DNA of 64,000 nt, taken from NCBI GenBank assembly GCA_041622675.1, contig JBFJYH010000009.1, positions 1 through 64,000 on the forward strand, in the 5' to 3' direction. Both the position numbers and the translations under genes were made by a program. Each line of letters begins with the position of its first letter. Position 1 is the first letter of the stretch. Source of the stretch: Reddybacter sp041622675. Its GTDB lineage: Bacteria > Pseudomonadota > Gammaproteobacteria > Pseudomonadales > Porticoccaceae. The notes beneath the pieces were generated by a model. That model did no database searches and was not told the origin of the DNA. It saw only the letters and a list, made by a program, of their open reading frames with translations. This document shows positions 45,530-54,449 of this stretch, in pieces.

Positions 45530-46969
45530 CTAAGTTTTCGCCAACTCGACAACCACCTGTTTACCCCAGGCCTGCAACGCCTTGAGCACGGCGATATTGT
45601 GCGGCTCTAGCGGAAGCGTTTTTTCGAGTCTATCGAGCTCTGCAAAATAGGCCGCCGTACTCAAGTAGCCATTCTCACCGTCAATCAAGCGGCTTTGTTT
45701 TAACTTCTGCCAGACTTTGCGCTCTGCGCTCGACAGCGTTTCATTGGCATAGCGGGCACGATAATGAAATAGCAGGCCATTATAGCGCTCATCACGAAAC
45801 AACAGAGACTGATTACCCAATTGTTCAGGTGACGTACTACGGACTCGAGCCAATAACGCTTTATCATCATCGGGTAAAAATCCTTGGTACAAGGCCTGTT
45901 CAGGGTCCTCTATTTCAGGATAATCCGGTACTGCAAACACAGAAGCAATTTTCTCACCGAGATCTACGGCGCCAAGGGTTTGCCAATGCCGATAGCAGCG
46001 TTCTAGATCAATACCCAAACGCTGGGCCGCAGGCTGATCGAGCAATTTAGGCGTGGCAATAACTGGACAGCGGTTGAGATGAATACCTTTCAACGCTACG
46101 CGCTCAACACCCTCGGGTAAATCCACAGTGGCCGTAAATAATCGCTCGCGAATTTGTTCGGTATTGAGAGTTAGCAGTGGCTCGGGATCGGTCATCAGGT
46201 TGACAGCGATCACCGCATTTTTATTGCCCGGGTGTTGGGCCAGAGGCATCATCATTGCCCCATAACCGTTTTCACGGGGCAAACGTGAGGAGACGTGGAA
46301 GAAAGGCTTGCGCGATGACATATCGATCAGACTCGCAGCCTTGTGCTTAAAGCGATGGCTATACACATAGTCGTAAAGGCGCGGTTGCTTTTGTTTGACC
46401 AATCGCGCCATAGCGATGGTCGCTGTAACATCAGACAATGCGTCGTGAGCCGCAGCGTGCTCGATATTGTTAGCCGCTGTCAATTCTTCAAGACGAAAGC
46501 TGGGGGCACCATCGGGTTTATTGGGCCAAACAATACCCTCAGGGCGTAGAGCACGGGTCAGGCGCAACATATCGATTATATCCCAGCGGGAGTTACCCTG
46601 TTTCCACTCCCGCTCATAGGGGTCGTGAAAGTTACGATAAAGTGTAAAACGCGTCACCTCGTCGTCGAAGCGCAAGCTATTGTAGCCCACACCACAAGTA
46701 CCCGGCTGGGCCAACTGCCGCTCGATAGCGGCGATAAACTGAGGCTCTGGCACACCTTCCTCCCGAGCCTTTTGCGGGGTAATACCTGTAATTAAACAGG
46801 CTTGGGGCTGGGGCAAACAGTCATCGGGGAGCTGGCAATACTGTACTAGAGGCTCGCCTATGATATTTAAATCTTCATCGGTACGAAGACCCGCGAATTG
46901 CACTGGACGATCCCGCGCGGGGTCAACGCCAGTCGTTTCATAATCGTGCCAATACAGTGTGGGTTTCAT
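45530..46969 (-). CDS. sbcB: exodeoxyribonuclease I
   Basis: 3'-5' single-strand DNA exonuclease of the DEDD family. The first Asp-x-Glu is in WHDYETTGVDPARDRPVQFA; GYNSLRFDDEV supplies the second Asp and AAHDALSDVTATIAMARL the last. The C-terminal ExoI domain (YFAELDRLEKTLP) is intact. 479 residues, standard. Confidence 0.97.
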   Translation of the reverse strand: MKPTLYWHDYETTGVDPARDRPVQFAGLRTDEDLNIIGEPLVQYCQLPDDCLPQPQACLITGITPQKAREEGVPEPQFIAAIERQLAQPGTCGVGYNSLRFDDEVTRFTLYRNFHDPYEREWKQGNSRWDIIDMLRLTRALRPEGIVWPNKPDGAPSFRLEELTAANNIEHAAAHDALSDVTATIAMARLVKQKQPRLYDYVYSHRFKHKAASLIDMSSRKPFFHVSSRLPRENGYGAMMMPLAQHPGNKNAVIAVNLMTDPEPLLTLNTEQIRERLFTATVDLPEGVERVALKGIHLNRCPVIATPKLLDQPAAQRLGIDLERCYRHWQTLGAVDLGEKIASVFAVPDYPEIEDPEQALYQGFLPDDDKALLARVRSTSPEQLGNQSLLFRDERYNGLLFHYRARYANETLSSAERKVWQKLKQSRLIDGENGYLSTAAYFAELDRLEKTLPLEPHNIAVLKALQAWGKQVVVELAKT

Positions 46970-47086
46970 GTATTCAATGACAAAGTCGCGATTCTTCTAT
47001 TAAGTAGAGTGGACAAACGATTTTAATCTCCACTGAGAGCGAGGCACTAGCAACGATAAGAATGGCATAGCACCCCAGGAAGAGGC

Positions 47087-47111
47087 AAAAAAATAGCGCC
47101 CTAAGGCGCTA
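47087..47111 (-). terminator. terminator of the ompA-like gene
   Basis: On the - strand TAGCGCC-TTAG-GGCGCTA is followed by seven T residues, a textbook Rho-independent terminator 22 bases after the stop codon of the OmpA-family gene. Confidence 0.92.
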
Positions 47112-47132
47112 CTTCTTCACATCTGAACGAAA

Positions 47133-48116
47133 TTAGTCGCCCAATACTTCTCTGTAGGAGACTTCACCAATCACACGACGGTTACGTGCCCGTCCATCTT
47201 CGGTGTTGTTGTCAGCAATTGGGCGCGCTTCGCCATAGCCCACAGTGGAGATGCGCTCTGGGTCAAGGCCATACATCTCAGCCAACTTGGCCTCAACAGC
47301 TGCTGCCCGACGTTCTGAAAGCCCTTGATTGTAAACATCGGTACCCACTGAATCAGTGTGCCCCTCTAGCACTAGGTCAATATCATCATGAGCCTTCATG
47401 GCTTTGGCAATAGCCTCAAGCTCATCGCCGTAAATAGCACGAACAATCGCCTTATCAAATTCAAATTCAACATTCAAACGAACGGTAATCGTACGCACTT
47501 CTGGTTCGGGTTTAGGCGGAGGGGGAGCAACAACCGGGGCAGGTGCAGGTGCAACCGCTACTACGGGCTTGGGGGGATTAAAGTAATAATTCAATGCCAA
47601 ATTGACAGCAAGATCATCGACACCATCTTGAGAATCACTGACTTTGTGCAAAGCGCGCACATCAGAGCGAAACTCCCACTTTCTATCGAGCATCTTTGAC
47701 AAACCCAAACCCAGAGAAAGCTGTTCAGTATATTCCTGGTTCACTTGGCTAAAAGTATAATCGCTGTCACTCAACTCGTAGTGGGCAGCACCGGCAACAA
47801 CATAAGGCTGCCAACCTTTAGGGTTTTCATTCATATAATAAAGTGCATCAAGGCGGATGGTATCAATAGCATTGCCACCAATTTCAGTGCCATAACCCGC
47901 TTCTAGGGCCCAGCGATTGGCAAAACGATAACCGAGATTTACCCCCCCCACATAAGCTTCTTCACCGCCACCAACAAAACGCTTACTATCGAGATAGTAA
48001 CCAGTAACAGAGCCACCTAAATACAAGCCCTCATTAGCACTTACATTCCCTGTCATGCTCGAAGCCAGCACAACTGCTCCTGCAATACCTATCGTACTTA
48101 ACTTACTCATATTCAT
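47133..48116 (-). CDS. OmpA-family outer-membrane protein
   Basis: 327 residues: signal peptide ending SANEG (about residue 28), an eight-strand beta-barrel of about 160 residues (YLGGSVTGYYLDSKRF, NLGYRFANRWALEAGYG), a Pro/Ala hinge (about 183-209), and a C-terminal peptidoglycan-binding OmpA domain with EGHTDSVGTDVYNQGLSERRA and GYGEARPIADN. Start may be Met1 or Met3. It has its own terminator; 48117-48268 holds its promoter region. Structural or adhesive role inferred from the family. Confidence 0.93.
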   Translation of the reverse strand: MNMSKLSTIGIAGAVVLASSMTGNVSANEGLYLGGSVTGYYLDSKRFVGGGEEAYVGGVNLGYRFANRWALEAGYGTEIGGNAIDTIRLDALYYMNENPKGWQPYVVAGAAHYELSDSDYTFSQVNQEYTEQLSLGLGLSKMLDRKWEFRSDVRALHKVSDSQDGVDDLAVNLALNYYFNPPKPVVAVAPAPAPVVAPPPPKPEPEVRTITVRLNVEFEFDKAIVRAIYGDELEAIAKAMKAHDDIDLVLEGHTDSVGTDVYNQGLSERRAAAVEAKLAEMYGLDPERISTVGYGEARPIADNNTEDGRARNRRVIGEVSYREVLGD

Positions 48117-48268
48117 TCCTCTTTAGCTCGATTGACGTCAATACTACAAAATTACAACTAATAAACGGTGGCCCAAACCTATGAGCCTTGTATGCTTGAA
48201 TAATTTTACATTATTTTAGCAATTTAAATTATACGCCACAAACGTACGCCACTTACATCCTATTTGTT

Positions 48269-49786
48269 TTAAGCCATGTCAATGGCATGCTTTTCTATGA
48301 TAGCCTGCCATTGAGCAGGGCCGCTGCGGTGTACCGAGTCACCCTGACTATCAACCGCCACTGTGACCGGCATATCAACCACTTCAAATTCATAAATAGC
48401 TTCCATACCCAACTCGGGAAATGCCACAACTTTAGCCGCCCTAATGGCTTTAGAGACTAAATAAGCAGCGCCTCCTACAGCCATTAAATACACCGCTTTA
48501 CTGTCACGAATCGCATCTATAGCTGCATCACCACGTTCGGCCTTACCCACCATACCAATCAAGCCCGTTTGTTCGAGCATCGTGCGAGTAAATTTGTCCA
48601 TGCGTGTCGCCGTGGTTGGACCAGCAGGACCAACTACCTCATCGTCAACAGGATCAACCGGGCCAACGTAATAGATAAAGCGATTGGTAAAGTCGACTGG
48701 CAGTGTTTCACCATTGGCTAGCATATCGGTGATTTTTTTGTGAGCTGCATCACGCCCGGTCAACAATTTGCCGGACAATAACACCGTTTCACCACTGCGC
48801 CACTCGCGAATTGATTCTGCGTTTAGCGCATCAAGATTTACACGTCGCACACTGTCACCGACTTCCCAAGCCACATCGGGCCAGTCATCAAGGGAAGGGG
48901 GAGTCAACTCTGCCGACCCACTGCCATCCAAGGTAAAGTGAGCATGGCGAGTCGCTGCACAATTGGGAATCATGGCAACAGCTTTATTGGCTGCGTGAGT
49001 CGGATAATCCTTTACTTTGACATCTAGTACGGTGGTCAGACCTCCAAGGCCCTGAGCGCCAATACCGAGCGCATTTACTTTTTTCATTAATTCAAGACGC
49101 AGCTGTTCGCTACGATTGTCAGCGCCACGCGTCTCCAGCTCGTGAATATCAATGGGATCGAGCAGCGCTTCTTTAGCCAGTAACATCGCCTTTTCAGCAG
49201 TACCACCAATACCTATACCCAACATACCTGGCGGACACCATCCCGCGCCCATTTTCGGCACCTGCTCAAGCACCCAATCGACAACCGAATCCGAAGGGTT
49301 GAGCATCGCAAACTTGGCCTTGGCCTCTGAGCCACCGCCTTTAGCTGCGACATAAACTTCAACTTTGTCACCAGCGACAATTTCGTAGTGAATAACTGCC
49401 GGAGTGTTATCGCCCGTATTTTTTCGGGCTCCATCGGGGTCATCGAGAATAGAAGCCCGTAAAATATTATCCGGATACATATAGGCCTGCCTGACGCCCT
49501 CATTAACCATATCCGTGACATTCATATCACTCTGCCACTGCACATTCATACCCACTTTCAGGAAAACAGTGACTATCCCTGTATCCTGACAAATTGGCCG
49601 ATGCCCCATGGCACACATGCGAGAATTGACCAGTATTTGCGCCATTGCATCTTTTGCGGCCTGTGACTCTTCCTTCTGGTAAGCCTCATCAACGGCTTTG
49701 ATAAAATCGACGGGGTGATAGTAAGAAATAAATTGCAGTGCATCAGCCACACCCTGAATTAAATCTTGCTGGCGAATGATGGTCAT
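48269..49786 (-). CDS. fumA: fumarate hydratase, class I
   Basis: Iron-sulfur-dependent fumarase of the tricarboxylic acid cycle. The N-terminal alpha domain has cluster Cys in SRMCAMGHRPICQDTG (two) and PNCAATRH; the C-terminal beta domain starts near residue 320 (LSGKLLTGRDAAHKKI) with YYVGPVDPVDDEVVGPAGPT. 505 residues, a single-chain alpha-beta fusion. Start is ATG preceded by a GAGAAAG ribosome-binding site. Confidence 0.97.
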   Translation of the reverse strand: MTIIRQQDLIQGVADALQFISYYHPVDFIKAVDEAYQKEESQAAKDAMAQILVNSRMCAMGHRPICQDTGIVTVFLKVGMNVQWQSDMNVTDMVNEGVRQAYMYPDNILRASILDDPDGARKNTGDNTPAVIHYEIVAGDKVEVYVAAKGGGSEAKAKFAMLNPSDSVVDWVLEQVPKMGAGWCPPGMLGIGIGGTAEKAMLLAKEALLDPIDIHELETRGADNRSEQLRLELMKKVNALGIGAQGLGGLTTVLDVKVKDYPTHAANKAVAMIPNCAATRHAHFTLDGSGSAELTPPSLDDWPDVAWEVGDSVRRVNLDALNAESIREWRSGETVLLSGKLLTGRDAAHKKITDMLANGETLPVDFTNRFIYYVGPVDPVDDEVVGPAGPTTATRMDKFTRTMLEQTGLIGMVGKAERGDAAIDAIRDSKAVYLMAVGGAAYLVSKAIRAAKVVAFPELGMEAIYEFEVVDMPVTVAVDSQGDSVHRSGPAQWQAIIEKHAIDMA

Positions 49787-49832
49787 AATCTTTCTCTCAT
49801 TTATTCAATAAATAATCACTAAACACGACAGC

Positions 49833-50645
49833 TTAAGGCCCTGTCGTACTGGGGTGTAAGCGGCTAAATTTTTCATTCGTTTGCCGTCTAAAAGCGTCCA
49901 TCGATTTTATCGCTTGCTCAAACTCCGCAAGACGTTGACCCTGACTCTGACGGTTTTTCTCAATCAGTTTTTGCAGACTCGTTGTTTCGCTATCGACAGC
50001 CTTCAATTGAGCTTCAAGGCCAATCAACTGACGATGAAAATCATCTGTCTGTGCGCTGGCTACCAGTGAGGCGCTACCCACTTTCTTCACATCAGTCCGC
50101 AGTGTTTTCATATTGGCTTGCAACGTTTTCAAGCTCTTTTGCAAACCGTTTAAATCAGCCTGCAGAGAAACCAAGGTCTGTTGCGTTTTTTCAATCCCTT
50201 TCTTAGTTTCGCTATCGGAGAGCTGCAGGGCTTTTATAGCCTGTTTATTACGATCATTCGCAACGCCCCAAAGCTTTTTAATTTCACCCCAATGAGTGGC
50301 CAATGTTTCTTCTTGCTTGCTAATTTTCATCGCCAACGCCGCACCTGACTGGGCAATAGACTCATCACTAGACTCCAGGCGTCCACCAAGTTCTTCGAAG
50401 CTCTGCAGCAAAAGTTGCTGGGACTGATTCTGACGCCAAGAAAAAACAGACAGCACTACCAGACAGGCGCTCAACACTACAACAATCAAGTAAAGCGCGA
50501 AAAAACCTGATTTTTGTGGCGGTACAGACTGCTGGGAGCTTGAGGGCCTCGAGATAGGCTGTGCGCTCAAGTCAGCCTGCAGAGGGACTGACTCTTCGCG
50601 CCGGGCAACAAAGGGTTCTCGGTGACTCGACTTATCTTTTGTCAT
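49833..50645 (-). CDS. single-pass membrane coiled-coil protein, unknown function
   Basis: Not recognised as a named family. The 270-residue protein has a cytoplasmic Ser/Pro/Gln-rich N-terminus (1-48), one membrane helix (about 49-68, FFALYLIVVVLSACLVVLSV) and a long coiled coil to about residue 255 with regular Leu/Lys/Gln heptads. No enzymatic motif. It follows a bidirectional terminator and precedes fumA on the same strand; co-transcription with fumA is possible (46 bases apart after the stop). Topology suggests a scaffold or envelope-spanning role. Confidence 0.75.
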   Translation of the reverse strand: MTKDKSSHREPFVARREESVPLQADLSAQPISRPSSSQQSVPPQKSGFFALYLIVVVLSACLVVLSVFSWRQNQSQQLLLQSFEELGGRLESSDESIAQSGAALAMKISKQEETLATHWGEIKKLWGVANDRNKQAIKALQLSDSETKKGIEKTQQTLVSLQADLNGLQKSLKTLQANMKTLRTDVKKVGSASLVASAQTDDFHRQLIGLEAQLKAVDSETTSLQKLIEKNRQSQGQRLAEFEQAIKSMDAFRRQTNEKFSRLHPSTTGP

Positions 50646-50712
50646 TCTTAATCACTTTATTTACAAGTGGTAAAATAGTAATAATTATACACTTTTGTCG
50701 AACTGACCCCAT

Positions 50713-50744
50713 AAAAAAACCGGCCAACAAGGGCCGGTTTTTTT
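50713..50744 (-). terminator. bidirectional terminator
   Basis: ACCGGCC (50719-50725) and GGCCGGT (50732-50738), flanked by an A-run on one side and a T-run on the other, make a strong terminator for the - strand PuuD-like gene that ends at 50757; it would also work in the other direction. Confidence 0.92.
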
Positions 50745-50756
50745 ATATTTTATCGC

Positions 50757-51413
50757 TTAGACATACTGAAAAATCAAAGCCATGATAACAGTCAGGCCCA
50801 AGCTAGAGTGAATCACACCTTTAACTGTTGTCATTGGTCCCTGCTTACCAACAATCGCATTCACCTCAAGTGCCGCAATTAACGCCAATACGATGTACAG
50901 CGCTGTACCACCACCATTGACACTGAGCAAACTGTCAGCACCATAGCCAATATGTGGAGAAGCCAACATGCAGTAGGCCATAGGAGCAGAGAACAAGGTA
51001 TTAGTACGTGACGCCAACAATGCTTTGCCGGCTGCAGTGGGGCCATCACCTTCAACCATACCCAGAGCAATTTTTTGGTTTGGCCAGATAATTAACCAAA
51101 CGTTGAGGAACATCAAGGTGCCAAATAGAGCGCCAACCACGATGTATTGATTCATCACACCTTGTTTTTGCACACCCATCAACAAAAACACACCGGTGAT
51201 AAAAGTGAACATAGCGCCCCAACGGAACCACCACAGCGCACTCGGTGCCAGCTTGGCTTTTGCATCTGACAAAGCTTCAGGTGTCGCCTGTTTAAAATAA
51301 CCGCCCTGTATAAAGTTAAAATAGTACAGCAGACCTATCCATGTGATACCGAAAAGCAAATGCCCCCAGCGAAAAAGGAAATTAATAAATTCCATCGTTG
51401 AAATATTTTCCAT
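50757..51413 (-). CDS. stand-alone PuuD-type (urate oxidase N-terminal) membrane domain
   Basis: 218 residues with about six membrane segments. FRWGHLLFGITWIGLLYYFNF and NVWLIIWPNQKIALGM match the membrane domain of urate hydroxylase PuuD. The C-terminal cytochrome c domain (CxxCH) of true PuuD is missing, and no purine-catabolic gene is nearby, so urate oxidation is doubtful. Function unknown; histidines in the membrane segments may bind heme. Confidence 0.85.
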   Translation of the reverse strand: MENISTMEFINFLFRWGHLLFGITWIGLLYYFNFIQGGYFKQATPEALSDAKAKLAPSALWWFRWGAMFTFITGVFLLMGVQKQGVMNQYIVVGALFGTLMFLNVWLIIWPNQKIALGMVEGDGPTAAGKALLASRTNTLFSAPMAYCMLASPHIGYGADSLLSVNGGGTALYIVLALIAALEVNAIVGKQGPMTTVKGVIHSSLGLTVIMALIFQYV

Positions 51414-51577
51414 AGTCGTGCCCTCAGCTCTGTCAGTTTTTAGTTCGTTTTACAATCATAGCAGCCTACCTCTAACTAACGCGGAAAACAGTGTAGATAG
51501 GCAACTATCAATTTATCAGGCGCTATTCTAGTCATAACGGTGTATGAATAAAACCATTGATCGCAATTAAGCAATCA

Positions 51578-51609
51578 TAAAAAAACCCCGCTATATGCGG
51601 GGTTTTTTT
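51578..51609 (-). terminator. groESL operon terminator
   Basis: CCCCGC (51586-51591), TATAT loop, GCGGGG (51597-51602), with A-run before and T-run after on the + strand, giving a strong U-tract on the - strand. It lies 20 bases past the groEL stop. Confidence 0.93.
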
Positions 51610-51627
51610 ATATCGCGGAAACTGGGT

Positions 51628-53295
51628 TTACATCATACCGCCCATACCGCCCATACCGCCCATACCGCCCATACCGCCCATATCAGGCATTGCAGGCATG
51701 GCACCACCAGCATCATCACCCGCTGCATCAGTGATCATAGCTTCAGTAGTAATCATCAGGCCAGCAATAGATGCCGCCCCCTGCAAAGCAGTACGCGTCA
51801 CTTTTGCCGGATCGAGAATACCCAGAGCAAGCATGTCGCCGTATTCGCCATTAGCAGCGTTGTAACCATTACTGCCATCCAGGTTTTTGACTTTATCGAG
51901 GATGACTGAGCCCTCTCCACCAGCGTTTTCAACGATTTGGCGAAGTGGCGCTTCCATAGCGCGACGTAGAATACGAATACCGACCGATTGTTCGTTATTT
52001 TCACCTTCAAGGCCGTCGAGAGCAGCCTGGGCACGAACCAAAGCAACACCACCACCCGGCACGACACCTTCTTCAACTGCTGCGCGAGTAGAGTGAAGAG
52101 CATCTTCAACACGGGCTTTTTTCTCTTTCATTTCTACTTCAGTGGCAGCACCAACCTTAATCACAGCAACACCGCCAGCCAACTTGGCCAGGCGCTCTTG
52201 CAGTTTTTCACTATCGTAGTCGGAAGACGTCTCTTCAATTTCAACACGGATCTGGTTAACGCGAGCCTTAATGTCTTCCATAGTGCCTGCACCGTCGACA
52301 ATTACGGTATTTTCTTTGCTCAAGCTAACGCGCTTAGCCTGACCCAAATGGTCAACAGTAGCGGCTTCAAGATCAAGACCCACTTCTTCAGAAATGACAG
52401 TCGCACCAGTGAGAATAGCGATATCCTGCAGCATCGCTTTACGACGATCGCCGAAACCAGGTGCCTTACAGGCTGCAACTTTAACAATGCCACGCAGGTT
52501 GTTAACAACCAGAGTCGCCAATGCTTCGCCATCAACGTCTTCAGCAATAATCAACAGAGGCTTACCCGACTTGGCAACACCCTCGAGCAAACCGAGCAGT
52601 TCGCGGATATTTGAGATTTTTTTGTCGGCAACTAGGATATAAGGTGCTTCTAACTCGGCACTCATACTCTCTTGGTTGTTGATGAAGTAGGGAGACAAGT
52701 AACCGCGATCAAACTGCATACCTTCAACCAGGTCGAGCTCATTTTCAAGACCGGAGCCTTCCTCAACAGTAATGACACCTTCTTTGCCAACTTTTTCCAT
52801 GGCTTCAGCAATAATCTCACCGACTTGGGTGTCACTATTCGCGGAGATGGTTCCCACTTGTGCAATTTCTTTGTTATCCGTACAAGGCTTAGAAAACCCT
52901 CCGATAGCTTCCACGGCAGCAACGACAGCTTTGTCGATACCACGCTTCAGGTCCATGGGGTTCATGCCTGCGGCAACGGCCTTCAAGCCTTCGTTAACAA
53001 TGGCTTGAGCTAACACGGTTGCAGTGGTGGTGCCATCACCAGCTTCGTCCGAGGACTTGCTGGCAACTTCTTTTACCATTTGCGCGCCCATGTTTTCAAA
53101 CTTGTCAGTCAACTCGATTTCTTTGGCAACAGATACACCATCTTTAGTAACGGTGGGCGCGCCAAAAGCTTTGTCGAGAACTACGTTCCGGCCTTTCGGT
53201 CCAAGGGTAACTTTAACGGCATCTGCCAGAACATTCACACCTGCTAACATTTTCTGACGAGCGCTGTCGCCGAATTTCACGTCTTTTCCAGCCAT
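51628..53295 (-). CDS. groL: chaperonin GroEL
   Basis: 60-kDa ring chaperonin. AKDVKFGDSARQKMLAGVN-like start, DGTTTATVLAQAI (ATP site), and AAVEEGVVPGGGVALVRA are conserved. The C-terminus ends in five GGM units and a final Met. 555 residues. Start ATG with GGAAAG upstream, 59 bases after groES. Part of the groES-groEL heat-shock operon. Confidence 0.99.
   Translation of the reverse strand: MAGKDVKFGDSARQKMLAGVNVLADAVKVTLGPKGRNVVLDKAFGAPTVTKDGVSVAKEIELTDKFENMGAQMVKEVASKSSDEAGDGTTTATVLAQAIVNEGLKAVAAGMNPMDLKRGIDKAVVAAVEAIGGFSKPCTDNKEIAQVGTISANSDTQVGEIIAEAMEKVGKEGVITVEEGSGLENELDLVEGMQFDRGYLSPYFINNQESMSAELEAPYILVADKKISNIRELLGLLEGVAKSGKPLLIIAEDVDGEALATLVVNNLRGIVKVAACKAPGFGDRRKAMLQDIAILTGATVISEEVGLDLEAATVDHLGQAKRVSLSKENTVIVDGAGTMEDIKARVNQIRVEIEETSSDYDSEKLQERLAKLAGGVAVIKVGAATEVEMKEKKARVEDALHSTRAAVEEGVVPGGGVALVRAQAALDGLEGENNEQSVGIRILRRAMEAPLRQIVENAGGEGSVILDKVKNLDGSNGYNAANGEYGDMLALGILDPAKVTRTALQGAASIAGLMITTEAMITDAAGDDAGGAMPAMPDMGGMGGMGGMGGMGGMM
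51634..51678 (-). repeat. GGM-tail tandem repeat in groL
   Basis: Five perfect copies of the nine-base unit CATACCGCC (+ strand) encode the GroEL Gly-Gly-Met tail. The identical codons suggest recent slippage, so copy number may vary between strains. Confidence 0.9.
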
Positions 53296-53354
53296 GACTT
53301 CTTTCCTTCTAATCTAAATCTTAATGTCTAAATGGAATACCAGTAACACTGATA

Positions 53355-53651
53355 TCAGTCTTCAAGAACGCCGAAGATTTCAGCCTCACTCATAATAATG
53401 AGCTCGTGATCATCAACTTTAATGGTGTTGTTATTGCTGGGGAAACCGCCAAAAACAACCTTATCACCAACCTTGACGCTGAGCGGGCTAATTTCGCCAT
53501 TGTTCAACAAGCGGCCTTGGCCAACGGCAATAACTTCGCCTTCATTGGATTTTTCTTTTGCAGAACCGGGCAGCAAAATACCACCGGCAGTTGTTTCTTC
53601 TTTTTCGTTGCGACGCACGACAACTCGGTCGTGCAAGGGACGAATTTTCAT
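53355..53651 (-). CDS. groS: co-chaperonin GroES
   Basis: 98-residue lid of the GroEL chamber. MKIRPLHDRVVVRRNEKEE, the mobile loop ETTAGGILLPGSA and KVGDKVVFG are diagnostic. Ribosome-binding site AGGTGGAG lies upstream. A sigma-32-type promoter precedes it. Confidence 0.99.
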   Translation of the reverse strand: MKIRPLHDRVVVRRNEKEETTAGGILLPGSAKEKSNEGEVIAVGQGRLLNNGEISPLSVKVGDKVVFGGFPSNNNTIKVDDHELIIMSEAEIFGVLED

Positions 53652-53718
53652 CTAACTCCACCTCTTATATTGCATTAAGTAACTGTGCTCGATCCCCTAA
53701 AGATCAAAGCTGCCAACT

Positions 53719-53750
53719 ATCTGGAGGCAGCAAAATAGAAATCAAGGGTT
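53719..53750 (-). promoter_or_regulatory. heat-shock (RpoH) promoter of groES-groEL
   Basis: On the - strand CCCTTGAT (ending at 53741) and CTCCAGAT (53719-53726), separated by 14 bases, resemble the sigma-32 elements CCCTTGAA and CCCCATnT. The position, about 70-100 bases before groES, fits. Confidence 0.7.
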
Positions 53751-53809
53751 AAATCATAAATTTCTCAATTTCCTTCAAGGCCGCCGTCCAATTTTTAAAC
53801 ACAGCATTT

Positions 53810-54298
53810 TCAACGATCATCTTCACGACGACCCTCTATTTGCCTTTCTGCCTCGCTCCGCTCTCCTTCACGCCAAAATTCACCTTCAAAGGTATTCTCA
53901 TTATTGCGTTCACGAAAGGCCGAACCGCTGAAACTTCCACCTTGAAAGACAGTCACTCGCCCCACAAGCCGGCGTACCAGCCACTGGCGCAGTATCGGGG
54001 TTAAACCGGCAAAACCGAAAACATCGGTGAAAAAACCGGGGGTCAATAACAACGCGCCTGAAACAGCCAAGACAATGCCTTCAAGCATTTCCTGAGCTGG
54101 CAGCTCACCGTTATTCATTCGTTGGTTAACCCTAAGCAGGGTACTCAAGCCTTGGCGTCGCAGCATGGCAAGGCCAATCACGGCTGTCAGTAACACAATG
54201 GTAATTGTTGGTACTGCGCCAATAAAATTGCCCACTTTAATCAACAACCACATTTCAACAATGGGTACGATAATAAAAATCAGTAAGAGAAAACGCAC
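53810..54298 (-). CDS. fxsA: FxsA-family membrane protein
   Basis: Inner-membrane protein related to E. coli FxsA (suppressor of phage T7 exclusion). IKVGNFIGAVPTITIVLLTAVIGLAMLRRQG, NNGELPAQEMLEG and LLLTPGFFTDVFG are typical, followed by a charged Arg/Glu tail. GTG at 54298 gives MRFLLLIFIIVPIVEMWLL, matching the family N-terminus; the frame runs on to 54361. fxsA next to groES is a common arrangement. Precise role unknown. Confidence 0.9.
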   Translation of the reverse strand: MRFLLLIFIIVPIVEMWLLIKVGNFIGAVPTITIVLLTAVIGLAMLRRQGLSTLLRVNQRMNNGELPAQEMLEGIVLAVSGALLLTPGFFTDVFGFAGLTPILRQWLVRRLVGRVTVFQGGSFSGSAFRERNNENTFEGEFWREGERSEAERQIEGRREDDR

Positions 54299-54449
54299 AA
54301 CGACCCCAAAGGTTAAAATGTATGGATAGACCATTGGGCTTAAGGGTTCAAATTCAAGCACCCGTGGCTACAAATAAAACTTTCGACGACCCTAGTCGCC
54401 AAACCCTGCTTTGCTTTAAGGTAGCGTCTTAATCACATTCGGGCACACC

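Noticed and set aside
51634..51678. Tandem nine-base repeats as a possible CRISPR or VNTR outside genes
   Set aside because: They encode the normal GGM tail of GroEL; units are contiguous, without spacers.
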